DNA from: Lineolata rhizophorae
Lineage: Eukaryota; Ascomycota; Dothideomycetes; Lineolatales; Lineolataceae
Length of the DNA stretch: 64,000 nucleotides
NCBI GenBank assembly: GCA_010093515.1
Contig: MU001683.1
Span: 498,084 to 562,083, forward strand
Reading direction: 5' to 3'
Numbering within the stretch: the first letter of the stretch is position 1; the number at the start of each line of letters is the position of its first letter. This document shows, piece after piece, positions 1-11,739 of the stretch. The translations under genes and the position numbers were made by a program. The notes below the pieces were generated by a model. The model was not told the origin of the DNA. It saw only the letters and a list, made by a program, of their open reading frames with translations, and did not search any database.

Positions 1-1770
1 GGCCGACTGCACGCAGATGCAACGTTCGACCTGAGAGGCGGAAGGGGTCCAGGGAGGGTGAGCGAGAGGGAGGGACGCGTCGTTGGAGTCGTTCCCTCTC
101 TTCTAGAACTAAGATCCGGCTAGGTCAAACGACGTGCTTGGCCGGACGGCGAAACGCGCGAACTTGCACGGCCACATGGGACGCCTGTCGCAGACAATTT
201 CCCGTGGCAATGCGCCTTCGTCGGCGACGAGTGCGGACGAAGGAGCCAGCAAAGCAAAGCCAAGCAGCAACAGACGACACATAGTATGCACTATGCAGAC
301 AACGATAACGACGACGGCGGTCGCGCAATTTGATGATCCCCTTCTCGATCGGCGCCACCCGGTCGCGCCAACTTGGTGAGAAGATGCGCCGGGACGGGAG
401 CTTGGCCGGCGGGATCTTCCTTGGTCCCCTGCGCGGATCCGTCTCCGCTCACCACCACCGCCGCCATGCCCGATCGGGCCTGGGGCCTTGGTGCGTCCTT
501 CTGGGCCCTCAAGTTTACCCGCGGGCGCCATCCCCGCCCATAACAAGACGGCGCCGCGCGACGCGAGCCGTTGGCCGCGCTGGGGCCGGCCGCTCGCCCA
601 TGTGTGCGGTCTCAGCTCCCGTCCGTCTCACGCCGCCGCTAGGTTTGGGACTCAAGGAGCCAATGGGGCGCCGCGGGATGGATCTGGCGCTCTGCGCCCA
701 CGGAAGTTATCGACCGCGAAGAGGGCTTCCCTGGACGCTCGTTGGCCAGTCCGGGCTCGTCGGATCATTAAGTCTGCCTTGCTGGCCCTTTGCACATGGA
801 CATCTGGACACCAAGCGGCCGCTCCAGAAGCGTGCGCGAGATTTTATGGAGCGGCAGCCCGTCGAAGTCGGAACGCGTAAACTCCCTTGCTCTGGCGCTG
901 GCGGTGCTGGCGGTGCTGGCGGTGCTGGCGGCCGCCCGGCGCGCCGACGTCAGGTCACACAGTCCGCACAGGATCGCCGGCCGGCGCGAAGAAGCGTGTG
1001 CGCCGTGACTTGGTCCTTGGGAGGCGTGCCTGGCAGCGGGCGGCAGGCGTCGTGGTTCGGCGTGCGAGATAGATGGGGGCGGACGCGCCGCGACGGGGCC
1101 GGCCCTGGGCGAAGCCAGCGCGTTATCATGGCGGCCCTCGATAGGCTGATTGCCCATCACGCCCCGTCACGCCCCATCCCGTCCCCATCCCCCACCCCGT
1201 CCCCTCGCGGCCCTGGCTGGGCCCGCCGTCCAACATCGCACGGGTCGCACCCCTTCATCAACCTCCCCCCGGCCCGCCCAATTCAACCAGCCCATTAATT
1301 CCTCGCCCCGGCCGCTTCCTCTCTCCATCTCGCCCTCCCGCCCTGCCTCGTCCGCGCCGCGCCGCTTGACCGCGCTGGCCCCATATTGCCGCTTCATACA
1401 TGGACGTGCGCCTCCAGAGCTCGTCCCGGCGCGCTGTCTCAGCTTTGGATGCCAGCGCCACTCCGCCATTATTGCGTCTCTGGCCGTGAGCGCGAGCGCG
1501 CGCACGCACCGACTGTTGCGACGACCCTGGCCGGTCGTCCTTACGTGCGCTTCTCCTTCTCAACCTGCCTAAATCGCCCCCCCCGGCCACCTCTTCGCCG
1601 CGCCAGAAACAGGCGTGCCCGGCACGCTCGACCTGCTTTTATTATTTATCCAGCGCCGCCGTGGTGCCGCCACCGAGCTATGAAGAGGAAGTTTTCTTTC
1701 CACCTTGCGCATGTACGCGTTTCTGTGAAACCCCCCTCGCCGACTGTGCTCTTCCACGACATAAGTCACA
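1..1770. other. Gene-free GC-rich upstream region
   Basis: No supportable gene. Long open frames on both strands are arginine/proline-rich and follow the GC composition, with no recognisable domain. At about 895-930 there is a short tandem repeat of the 9-mer GGTGCTGGC (about four copies). Pyrimidine-rich stretches from about 1150 to 1600 suit the promoter and 5' leader of the gene that starts at 1771. Confidence 0.6.
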
Positions 1771-4353
1771 ATGGCCAAAGCTTACAAGATGCTGCAGAGG
1801 GTCTCACCCAAGGCCGCAAAAGAGGCTGCGGCCCCCACCACCAGAGACCCTTCACCTCCGCCGTCACCGCTCATCGAGCGCCGCCCGCTATCGCCCGACA
1901 CTGAGGCCCAGCTGCGCGCCGCATGCGTGGCGCTGGTCAAGGGCCCCAAGCCAGCGCCGTCGTCCAACTCCGCTGGCCGCGGTTTGCAGGCCCAAACCAA
2001 CAAAGCCCGAGTCGTCAACATCGACGCGCCGCCGCAGAAACGCTCTCACCATGCTCCTCCCGTCGTCGTTTCCGTCGCCCCTCAGAGGGACTCGGCCCGG
2101 CCGGTCTCTGCGGGAGGCGGAAACGTTCCGCCATCCCTCAGTCTACCCCCGCGGCCGGACTTCTATCGCCCTTCCGGTGCCGCGACCTCGACCAACATCC
2201 TGTCCCCCAGTTCCGCCATTTCACCTACCTCTACAACCGTTCCGCCGCAAAGCCGAACCGTCTACCGACCTGAGATGCCGGTCAGCAAGCCGATCGCGGA
2301 GTCAGAAGAACCCGCGCCGTCCTCGACTCGTCCACCAGCTCGTAAGACCTCGACTCGACGCCTTTCACGTGCCGTGCAGGATACCGTCGCCGAGGACCTC
2401 GTCAGTCCGAAGACAGCCGCACCAGTCCAGGAGTCGACTCTCGCTCCGCCCCAGCCGAACCCGTTGTTGAAGAGGCACAGCCGATCGCGGCCGTTGGTGG
2501 TGGATCATGCCTCACCGATGGGCGTCTCCACGTTTCTTGGCTCCGAGGATGACAGTTGTTCGACGCCGCTGACTGGTTCAAGCGACAACCACAACGGAGC
2601 CTCGACCGGCCTCACGTCGGCCGTCGTCACCCCTTCCTGGAACTCGAACTCCAAGCGCGCGTCCCAACATCTCTCCATGGACCAGCACGCGGCTATGCGG
2701 GCCGACACAGCCGCGGCAGAGTGGATGCGCCAAGAATTCGATAAGCGGCGAACGCAGTACTTTGGGTTCGGCGAGCACGAGATCAACCTTGAGCGCGACC
2801 CGGCAGAGCGCCGGACCAGCACGTACGGCGACGCCGTGAGCCCCACCACAGCCACCGGACCGGAGGGCCAGCGTAAGCACCACCGCTCCGGTAGCGCTGG
2901 AGTCAGGACTCGCAGCTTCATCGCGGAGCTGCGTGACATCGTTTCGCGGCCCAAGACCGCCCAGGGTCATCGTCTGTCGAGACGCGCGTCGCGCGACTCG
3001 ATCGCAGGGAACTCTACCGGCGGTGGCCGCTTTGCCGGACCGGCCGGCTCGAACCCGGATGCTGGCCGCTCGGACACGTCGCTGTCGCTGCCGCCGCATC
3101 CGCAGTACCACGTCTGGCAGTTTCGGGCGCAGCAGAAGCAGAAGGAAAAGGAGAAGGAAAAACTACACGAGGTGTCGGACTTAAAACAGCGGGAACAGAC
3201 GTCGCCGCTACAGCAACAGCAGCAGCAACAACTCCAGCAGCGCAGCGCGTCCGCAACCGGTTGGCGCTCTTGGACGCGGCCCTCGCTGCACCGGCACAGC
3301 AGCCACGGCAGCATGCGCGCGGGCGTCGGGATCGCCCCGCCTCCGCTGCCGCTGTCGGCGCGACCCTCGACGGATAAGACCGCCACCGCCGCTACCCCCG
3401 CCGCTACCGACGCCCCCGTACCTCACATCATCACCGCCGCAGCAACAGCAGCGAACTCCACGACGCCCAGCGGCCCGCGCCGGAGCTCTATCTGCGTATC
3501 GCCGGGCACGAACAGTCTCTGGTCCGGGTCGGGCTTCACCACGGGGGCGCCGGCGCAGCAGTCCTCTCCGCCGCCGCCACCGCCGCCCGCGGCGTCGTCG
3601 GCCGACTTCGCCTTGGGTCGCGCCCTACGCTCGCCGGAGCCGTACCAATCTCCCCGCCGCGACGCCGGCACCTACCTGAACCGTGAGCTGCCCCCGCTAC
3701 CTAGCCTAGACCTGTGGAAAGGCTCCAACGCTGGCGCCGCCGCGGCGCCGGCGCCGGACCGGGCCCTGCATTCCAACCCGACATCAGGCACGGCCGGCGC
3801 CCGCATCAGCACGAGCACGAACGGATCGGGCGTCAGTGGGGGAAGTGACAGCAGCGCCAGCGCCCTCGCGAGCTCCAGCGGCACAGCGACGGTGACGTCG
3901 CCATCGTCGCCCACGGCCGCCGCGGCGGCGGCCGGGAGCCCCGACGGCGCCCGCCCGCCCAATTTCTCCCGCAAGATCTCGGTCGAGGCGCGTAGGCCGC
4001 ACATGCGGACGCGCAGCTTGGACGCCGTCGCGGAGCAGGGCCAGCAGCAGTCCCCGATGAAGCAGCAGCAACCAAAACAGTTGCTATACCGAGCGCAGCA
4101 GCGGCCGTCGTCGCCGCCGCCGCCGCCGAAGCACGTGGCTGAGCGGGTGGGCGTGGAGACGGTTATTGCGGGGGGGGCAGCGGCCATGGGTACGGGCGCG
4201 GGCGCGGGCGCGGGTGGGATCGGGGGTTTGACGCACGTGACGGAGGGGGAGAGGGGGAACGGGAGCGGTCCGAATAGGAAGTTGAGGAAGGTGTTTAGTG
4301 GGTTGTTGAGGAGGGAGAAGAGTAGGGTGGAGATTGGAGGCTTGGTGGGGTGA
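1771..4353 (+). CDS. Large Ser/Pro/Gln-rich low-complexity protein, function unknown
   Basis: Single open frame of 860 aa with an ATG at 1771 in a good context (cacaATGgcc). I do not recognise the family. Most of it looks disordered: Pro/Ser-rich N-terminal half, a Gln run near residues 485-490, a Lys/Glu stretch (KQKEKEKEK) just before it, a poly-Pro patch and Ala/Gly runs. The most structured-looking part is around residues 310-360 (AAEWMRQEFDKRRTQYFGFG), which may be a short helix. The C-terminus (RKLRKVFSGLLRREKSRVE) is basic and amphipathic. Repeated RS/SR and SPxxP motifs suggest a phosphorylated scaffold or signalling protein, but this is inference. Third codon positions are strongly G/C, which supports real coding. 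No signal peptide or membrane segment was seen. Confidence 0.75.
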   Translation: MAKAYKMLQRVSPKAAKEAAAPTTRDPSPPPSPLIERRPLSPDTEAQLRAACVALVKGPKPAPSSNSAGRGLQAQTNKARVVNIDAPPQKRSHHAPPVVVSVAPQRDSARPVSAGGGNVPPSLSLPPRPDFYRPSGAATSTNILSPSSAISPTSTTVPPQSRTVYRPEMPVSKPIAESEEPAPSSTRPPARKTSTRRLSRAVQDTVAEDLVSPKTAAPVQESTLAPPQPNPLLKRHSRSRPLVVDHASPMGVSTFLGSEDDSCSTPLTGSSDNHNGASTGLTSAVVTPSWNSNSKRASQHLSMDQHAAMRADTAAAEWMRQEFDKRRTQYFGFGEHEINLERDPAERRTSTYGDAVSPTTATGPEGQRKHHRSGSAGVRTRSFIAELRDIVSRPKTAQGHRLSRRASRDSIAGNSTGGGRFAGPAGSNPDAGRSDTSLSLPPHPQYHVWQFRAQQKQKEKEKEKLHEVSDLKQREQTSPLQQQQQQQLQQRSASATGWRSWTRPSLHRHSSHGSMRAGVGIAPPPLPLSARPSTDKTATAATPAATDAPVPHIITAAATAANSTTPSGPRRSSICVSPGTNSLWSGSGFTTGAPAQQSSPPPPPPPAASSADFALGRALRSPEPYQSPRRDAGTYLNRELPPLPSLDLWKGSNAGAAAAPAPDRALHSNPTSGTAGARISTSTNGSGVSGGSDSSASALASSSGTATVTSPSSPTAAAAAAGSPDGARPPNFSRKISVEARRPHMRTRSLDAVAEQGQQQSPMKQQQPKQLLYRAQQRPSSPPPPPKHVAERVGVETVIAGGAAAMGTGAGAGAGGIGGLTHVTEGERGNGSGPNRKLRKVFSGLLRREKSRVEIGGLVG

Positions 4354-7300
4354 GGTAATGACTTAATAATGAATTTGAGGGGGGATTTTTGGCAAGGGAG
4401 GAGGGTTCAATTGGGATGGGTTGCCATGGCGTTTATTGGGGTTGTAGGCGTTGGATGGCAGTGCATTTCGTGGTGCAGGAAAAACACCAGAAAAAAGCGA
4501 CTTACTACGACGACGAACTTTTCTTTCCTCTTCCCTTACGTTCGGAAAGCTTCTGGCGGCGACAGTGTCGTTCGCGCTTAGTGCGTCTCGTTCCTACCGA
4601 AAACTTTTTAATGAACTGCTTGGATTTCTCATTGTTCGAGGAGAGGAGGATCAGACAGGATCGGGCTTTGGAGGCGTTGGTTTGAAGCCGGCCCGGCTGG
4701 CCTCCGTGGTCTGTACTGATCTTGTAATGGCTGTATATTTACTCTCCCTGCTCTCTGAGAGTCCAGAAAAGTGACTTGAAAAGGGAGACGCGTAGCTACA
4801 CCGACTGACAATACTACCACATTTTCGTTTGTTCGATGCATATGGACCATTTTTTTTTTCTCTTTGGATGATCGGGTGGGAAGAATAAGGTTCATGTGAC
4901 CGTTCCCCTAAGACGCTCGTTCTCTACGCGTGATCGTGCGAGGAGAGAGTACTCAACCAGAAAAACATCTTTTTGGTCGACTCGGCCATAGCGAGAGAGA
5001 AAGGCTTCGCCAAAAATATCGGGCGTCGAGAGTCATGACTGTGTCGACAGTGTTCGGCACAAGCTTTTTGGTATTAAGAACAACTCCGCGCAACTTCAGA
5101 ACGCTAAGGCCAAATCTACTACCTACAGTATATCAGACGTGGGCAGTAACTCTAGCAGTTTAGTTCTAGCCTACATGGTTAGGATAATATCTCTTTGTGT
5201 TGCTATTTTCAGTTGCTTGCACCACCGCCGCACGCTAAATCAACAGTGCAAGACCGCCTCTTCCCATGCATTTGCACTAACTTGACTTACGGAGCGTCTG
5301 GCAACTCAGGTAGAGAACGAAGTTCGTGTATCTGAGTGTATTCGGTCATAGGTTCATAACTTCACACTACAGTAGTGAGCTAATTTATCTCCCCTCCTTG
5401 TTTCTCTATAGGTATGCACAGTAAGACAAAGGGTTTGCCTCAGTTGCTAACGCAATTCGCTTATCAATCTGGTCATATGAAATATCTTCTGCTGCAAGAG
5501 CTGCAGATAATGCGAACTTGCTTACTTATCAGCGTTTAATTCACGCAAAGGAGACCCGTCTGTCTCGGTACGTTATGCATTGCTTGGCTATCCGACCGGC
5601 AATTACCCGTCTCCACATGTTCGTGGGATTCAGCATTCCAGCATAACGTTCTGGGGGAAATCGCGAAGGGATCTCTTTGTATGATTTAGTCCACAATCCT
5701 GAGTAGGTGCGCGCTTCCATTGACCAATGGTCTCGTATTTACATACTAGCAGTAGTATTTTGCTGCGTTGGTGAGTTAGAGAGTGGTGAGTAGAAGTATC
5801 AATGGCTGAGGCATTCCGACAAAGGCCAATGTGCTCCTTGACTTGTAGCTCGTGACCTAATGGAGAGTTGCACGTTATCCGGGGGTCCACCTGACCGCAT
5901 TCTAGCCCGCTTGAAGATAAGCGGTGTGTGCGGCTGCTACGCATTATGTGAAGTCAAAGCAGGAGCTACTGGCCTTTGAAGGATAGGACAACCACTATTG
6001 TCGTTAGAGCAATCCATTGGAATGGTACCACTGCCACCAACAAAAATAGAACTGCGTGAAAGGTAGCCGCTCCCCATCAATGTCGCCGACGTACCTTATA
6101 TATCTTGCAGAAGCTCGATGTATAACAAAGACACGCTGGCGGATCGTGGCTGGCCGGGGCGTCGCGGCACTTTTCTATCTCACACCTCAGCATACCTCGC
6201 TAAAACCCCAGCAGTTGCCCTCCTCATCCGACTTCGAAGCTCCAGATGTCAGCCGCCCAATTCGGGGCACCCGAAATGCAACATTGCTTGCCCGACGGCC
6301 TTGCCATCGTTGCAAAAGAAAATCTTCTCACTCGCCCTCCTCCGTACCCACCATAACGTAGGCCGACCCAGAGACCAATCTGCCAGAATCCGGGCACCAC
6401 GTCGCACGGGCCTCTGGAACCAATATATAACAATCGCAAAATGCAAATCAGAACGGCAGGAAACCCCCCAAAGAGCCGTCATATCCGCAGGCCAGGAAGG
6501 AAGGTGGCAACGTACAGTAGCAAGACGCACCATCTTTGACCGGTTTCCCGTCTCCCGGGGCCGGCGCCAGCCGTAGCAACAGCAGTATCCAGACATGACC
6601 TAAAAGAGTCGCAATGAAAAGAAACAATTGAGATGGCCTACAGGGAATGTTGACTGGAGCGAAAATCGCATAGCTCAGGCCGAACCATCAATGAGCCTAC
6701 CCATACGAAATTGCGGCGCAGTGCGTGCGTGAACCACACTTGCTATTACGCACCGAACGGGTGACGGTGCATGTAACTGCTTGCCGTGATGGAAATTTCA
6801 AATTTTCGATGCTGCCCGGGCTCTCTAGCACTGTCAGGGTCGCTGGGCTCTGCCGTTGACCGAGCCATGGTCGGACCACGAAGTGGCCATTGCCTCCCGA
6901 TATATCCTTGCAAAAGGCGGGGAAGAACGGCCAGAGCCGGTCGAGACACCGGCAAGGGGGTGTGCTGTATATGCACGGGTGAGTCCGAATTTTCTGGGGA
7001 GAGATTTGGGGAAAAGGGGGGAAGGGAACGGAGAGCAAGGTCGACTCTGCGATTGGCGCCCGGGCCAGATAGGTTGGTTAGATTGACGGTAGGATGATCA
7101 GTGGCGCAAGCAGATTGTCGGGACCGAGCCAAGCCTCTTTGGGTGTGGAGATCCGGAAAGTGCAGTATATGAAGTTGCGGCAAACGTGACCGCCCGGCCA
7201 AGAAAAAAGGCTGAATTGGATGTTTGGCCAGGCCTATTTTTGGACAATCGGGGAAAGTAAACGACCCGGGTTTTTAGGACCAAAAGAATTTAGAACCAAG

Positions 7301-8057
7301 AGAATCAAGGGCACTCGATAATATCGAGTGCAAATGAGACATTGGCCTAGAAATGGAAAACGAATGGCCCTCCCAATTGATGTTGTTGTTGAAAAGTGAG
7401 TCGTGGGCCTGAATGGTCGACGGATGGGTGCTAAGCATCTGATCCTGCACGGTAGATCGACCCGTACTCGCATAAACGACCAACGGCCGCCCGCAAAACA
7501 AAGAAGAATTTCGAGACCGTGGCCTTAAGAAGCGAGGAAGTCAGTACTGAGCTTGGGACGAGTGAACAACCACACGACAGCGTCCACGCACAGGCTAGAC
7601 AAGTGCGGGCCGCGTGATCCGAGTAATAGGCTATTGCAATTGGCACCCGCCGAGCCGCAACCGAACTGAACGTCGGTATAAACCGAGAGATCCGCCTTGG
7701 CCCAAGGCAGGCGGCGCGATCATCGACCAAGGACCCGTTCTGTATCCGGCCGTGTTAATGGCCAGGCTGAAATCATCCCGGCGTTCCAATCGAGTTGATC
7801 AAGGGCTGATCTGAGTTGATCAGGGTCCGAGTGACTGCCCAAAATAGCACTATTGGCGTGCGGGTTCGTCTCCGCCGTTAATAAACAATTTGAGCAAATG
7901 GGCGGCATTAAATATTAGCTAATGAACGCCGAGCCCCTGGGGTTCCGCCCTGATGCGACGTCACGAAGCAAAGGAATACGAGCACCTTGTATATGCTTTT
8001 GCCATTGAGACTTGAGCTCTGTATACAGTGATCGCCCTGGCGACCCGGCTGGAAGCG

Positions 8058-8402
8058 CTAGGCGCAGATGAGCGTTTCCAACGGTTTCCCGCCGGAGTCC
8101 GTGGCAAAGCCGTTTCCGTTAGCAAAGCGCAATGTGCCCAAGTTCGAGATCCCGCCCATTTCGTTGGCCAATGCGGTCAGGTGGTTCGCGGTTTTTGGCG
8201 CGAATCGCTGAGCTCGCGTGGTTCGCCCGAATAGACGCACGGCGTTTCCGGGAGTCAGTGCTTCCAAGAGTCGCTCGACCGAGGCCAGATTGATGCTCTC
8301 AATATTCCGTATATTAACAGGAAGCGAGGAGGTTGCAACGGTCCATAAATGCCGTAGGATCGAGTGGTCGGCATCGTCGGTTGAAGAGTAGTTCGGCCTC
8401 AT
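8058..8402 (-). CDS. Doubtful 114-aa ORF
   Basis: ATG-initiated frame of 114 aa that ends 169 bp before the divergent secreted-protein gene. The residues are well mixed rather than low-complexity (for example SVERLLEALTPGNAVRLFGR and NHLTALANEMGGISNLG), and G/C is common at third positions. It matches no family I know, has no signal peptide and overlaps the promoter of the neighbouring gene. It could be a small orphan gene, a fragment or chance. Confidence 0.25.
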   Translation of the reverse strand: MRPNYSSTDDADHSILRHLWTVATSSLPVNIRNIESINLASVERLLEALTPGNAVRLFGRTTRAQRFAPKTANHLTALANEMGGISNLGTLRFANGNGFATDSGGKPLETLICA

Positions 8403-8433
8403 CGACGAGCAGGGTCCTTGGCGACGAGACGAG

Positions 8434-8440
8434 TATAAAG
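8434..8440 (+). promoter_or_regulatory. TATA box of the DUF4360 gene
   Basis: TATAAAG lies 132 bp before the ATG at 8572 and is followed by a CA-rich, pyrimidine-rich leader. This is a usual distance for a fungal gene with a defined start site and suggests inducible rather than housekeeping expression. Confidence 0.55.
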
Positions 8441-8571
8441 GGGACGACGTTCGGCGGCAACATCAACTCGACATCAAGCCTCGACAGCCCTTCTTTCAAG
8501 CCAAGCTCTCAAGACCTCTTGGCCCTGTCCTTCCTCGGTTCTCACGCCTCTCTCCTTGTAAATCCACAATC

Positions 8572-9319
8572 ATGCGTTTCTCCACTGTTCTCGCAGCCGT
8601 CGCCGGTGGCCTTGCTACGGCTAGCCCGGTTACAAAGCGCCAGAATGGCCCGTCCGGCCATGAGGTTGAGATACAGGCCATCTCGTACGGTGGCACCGGC
8701 TGCCCGGACAATTCGGTTCAGGGCATAATTTCGGACGACCTGACGACAATGACCTTGACCTTCGACGCGTACACGGTGCAGTCCGGTCCTGATATCCCCG
8801 CCACAGAGCGCCGCAAGTTCTGCCAGCTTCAGATGAAGCTCAAGTACCCGTCCGGCTTCCAGTACTCCATCTTCAGCGCGGATTACCGCGGATACGCTTC
8901 TCTATCCGAGGGCGTCACTGGCACCTGTACCTCCACCTACTACTTCTCGGGTCAGACCGACCAGGTGAGTATCCCGATGCAGTTGAGGCCCTGCGTTCGA
9001 GCCCATGCTGACTTGACTCTGTTAGGTCTCTCTCCCGAGCACCTTCGAGGGCCCCATCGACGACAACTACCTCAAGCACGACGAGGTGGATGCCGGAACC
9101 ACTGTCTGGTCGCCGTGCGGCGAGCAAGGCATGCTCAACATCAAGAGCGAGGTCCGCCTCTCGCCCTTCACCAGCGAGGCCGTCAACCTCCTTACCGTAG
9201 ATACCGTCGATACAAAGTTCACCCAGAAGTACTACATGCAGTGGCAGCCATGCCCGGAGGGCTCCGGCTCCAGCAGCAGCAGCCCGGGCTGGACCGACAT
9301 TGGCCGTTTCATTTCTTAA
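8572..9319 (+). CDS. Secreted DUF4360-type protein
   Basis: Two exons, 8572-8964 and 9026-9319. The intron (61 nt) has a GTGAGT donor, a CTGAC branch-like site and a TAG end, and the joined product is 228 aa. The N-terminus is a typical signal peptide (MRFSTVLAAVAGGLATASP) followed by a KR pair, as in Kex2-processed precursors. The mature part has conserved-looking cysteines (GTGCPD, KFCQL, TGTC, SPCGEQ, WQPCP) and a beta-strand-rich pattern matching fungal secreted DUF4360 proteins. The function of that family is unknown to me. The protein is probably extracellular and disulfide-bonded. Without the splice the frame would run on into unrelated sequence to 9390, which is why the intron is preferred. 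Confidence 0.85.
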
Positions 9320-11739
9320 GCGAGTTGCTGTCCTTCTTCTCTCCAGGAGACGGCTTCCGGGACCTAGGTTGGAAGGGCGCGTTGGGATGAGCTTGCATTG
9401 GGTCGGGTCTTGATTCTTTTGTTCTTTCCATTTCATTCCACTTGATATCTTCGTACTGCATTTGACGAACATTGCATTACCATGGCCGTTTGGATAGAGC
9501 CTGGCGTCGCCAGAATAAGATAGCAGCATCGCCTCTGTCCTGTCAAAAAATCGAAAATAACTTTCTGGAAGACAAAAGCCTTTTGATTGGTGGAGCCAAG
9601 CCGCATAGTGAAATCCGGGTGCTAATTAAGCCTGAATCTAGAATATCGGTCGCCGGAACGTAGATGCGCTCAGTCGTGGTGTACACTAGAATCGAAAAGG
9701 AAAGTTTGCAACATGGACATGAAATGAGCACATATAATTGTTCTTTAAGCAAAGGACAACTCCGAGGTATGAAATAAATGCTTCCCTAGCGTTAGGAAGA
9801 CATACGTAACTGACCTACGTTTTAGGCGCGAAGTTTCTAATCGACAAGCCACGAAAAGAATACCTTTTGTAAACCGTATGGTCACCAATGGAAGCTCGAT
9901 CGGTCTTTATCTTGAGTATTCCGGCGGCGCATCTTCAGGCTCCCGTACTGTGCCTGACCCAGGTGGAGGTGCCATCTTTCGATCATCACTGCCGAGGCCC
10001 CAAGACGTCCGAGCCCGATTAGGAGTTGAGGAGAGTGTCCACCGATTTACAGTACCACGTGCGACGTAGCCTGTACGAAGTATAGCGAAGGCGCCCATAG
10101 AATAGCAATGACATAACAAGGAAGACAGAAAACGACAATGGAAAGTCTAACCTACCGCGTAACAAACAAATCTCATCCAGGCTCTAGGAGCACCACCCAC
10201 GTCCAGCCTCAGGAAAATCCTCACGACCGCAAATTGCTCTCAAACGGCACCGTTCCTCGCTTGTGCATTCCGCTTCGCAGATCCGACAATATAGTTCGTA
10301 AGAAAAGAAGGGAAAAAAGGAGCTCATTCAGGATCGCCCTGGGAACGCCGCACAGATAAGTCCCGAGTCAAACCCAAGACTTACACGCAACAAAAGCACG
10401 AACGTCCGTATTCGCTGTACGCCATCGCTTCCCCGTCTCTAGGAAGCACCTAGATATCTTCTGTATCTGGATTTCCTGCATACTTCGATACCTAGGCAAG
10501 ACGGCGGAGGCGGGGGAAGAGGCGCTACTCGTGGCTCTCTAGTCGGCGTGCAGCACGACAATGAAAAGCACCTGTTGCACGTCGCCACAGCCGAACTCAC
10601 AGCGTGCGACAGTAGACATCGATTACGGAGTGTCCCAAGCTACGCAGATCCGGAAAGAGGCTGGCATCGACTCGACTTCACCCATTGGAGGTTACAGGTG
10701 AGACATGGAGGAGGAAGGGGGAAAAGGAGAAGGAGCACGAAAAGATAGGTGGTAGGATGCGCCGCGCCACGTGAAAGCGGGTTTTCCCTGGGTCGAACAA
10801 CTTCCTGATCCGCTCACCACCACAACTGACTTCTGCGTTCAAAACAACAGGGAAAATAAATCACCACCGCGATCTCAGATTGGGTTTCACGATTGGAGCT
10901 TCCACCATTCTGCACCCAAGCAGGTACCGGACATCCCAGCATCCTCCGTAACGGATCCCGCCTCTCCGCTCGACCCTAGCTTATCTTGAGCGGAGCCGCT
11001 TGGCTTATCTCGCATCGCGCTTTGTCCACAAACAACCCGACAACACCCGTATGTCTCAAGAGGCGCAATGGCATAATAAACCAAACTAATATCTAGGATT
11101 CATTGCCAACAATCCTATCTATTTCCCGTCTTCGTAGTAGCGTAGATCTCTCCCTTTTCCTACTTCCTCCATGGCTGTCCTCCGCTATCGGAGCAGGCTC
11201 TCGATTAATAAACGCACTTCAATATATTAGTCGTAGAAAAAAAAAGATTTTCCGCTCAAAGTGTAGAAATCCTCCTACTTGTCTATATCTCGAGGATAGA
11301 AAGATGGTGTAGGAAAAGGTTGGAGGCGGAAGAAGCGAAATGACGGGAAACAGAACCGAGACCACATTAAATAAGTATGCGAAATAGTTAAAACTCCAGC
11401 AAATCCAATGCTAGGCCCAAATTGCACAATACCGACCAGATTCTTCGAAACAACTGACAACTGTTGCAGCGCTTTTCTAGGGGTTCGATTTCAATCGTGT
11501 AGAGAAAACAACGTGGGAGGAAAAAGGAATTGAGACGCTAGTGAGTACTACTAGCGTAGTACACTCACTGCAAGAAAAGATTCTAAGCAGAAGGCAAGCA
11601 AAAAGATCAAAACGGCCGAAAGCCACATCACGCCCCCTCATATCTGCATCGTCTCGTCAACATCGCCTCTTCTACGCACATAACGCACCCCAATCCTAAT
11701 CTCAATCCCAACACCATACATCCAGCCCCAAACCTCCCC
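9320..11739. other. 2.4-kb intergenic region, nothing recognised
   Basis: Only short, unsupported frames on both strands. It separates the 3' end of the DUF4360 gene from the 3' end of the ECL-type gene, so it is a convergent intergenic region. An A-rich tract is present at about 11237. Confidence 0.55.

Larger units (their letters stand above)
4354..8571. other. 4.2-kb intergenic region, no convincing gene
   Basis: Composition drops from GC-rich to mixed after about 4.4 kb. Only short frames without recognisable domains are present. One frame on the minus strand (8058-8402) has an ATG and coding-like codon use and is listed separately. The last 150 bp hold the TATA box of the gene starting at 8572. 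No tRNA or rRNA was recognised. Confidence 0.55.

Noticed and set aside
330-1298. 322-aa frame on the plus strand
   Set aside because: Arg/Gly/Pro-rich, no recognisable motif and overlapping frames on both strands. Looks compositional.
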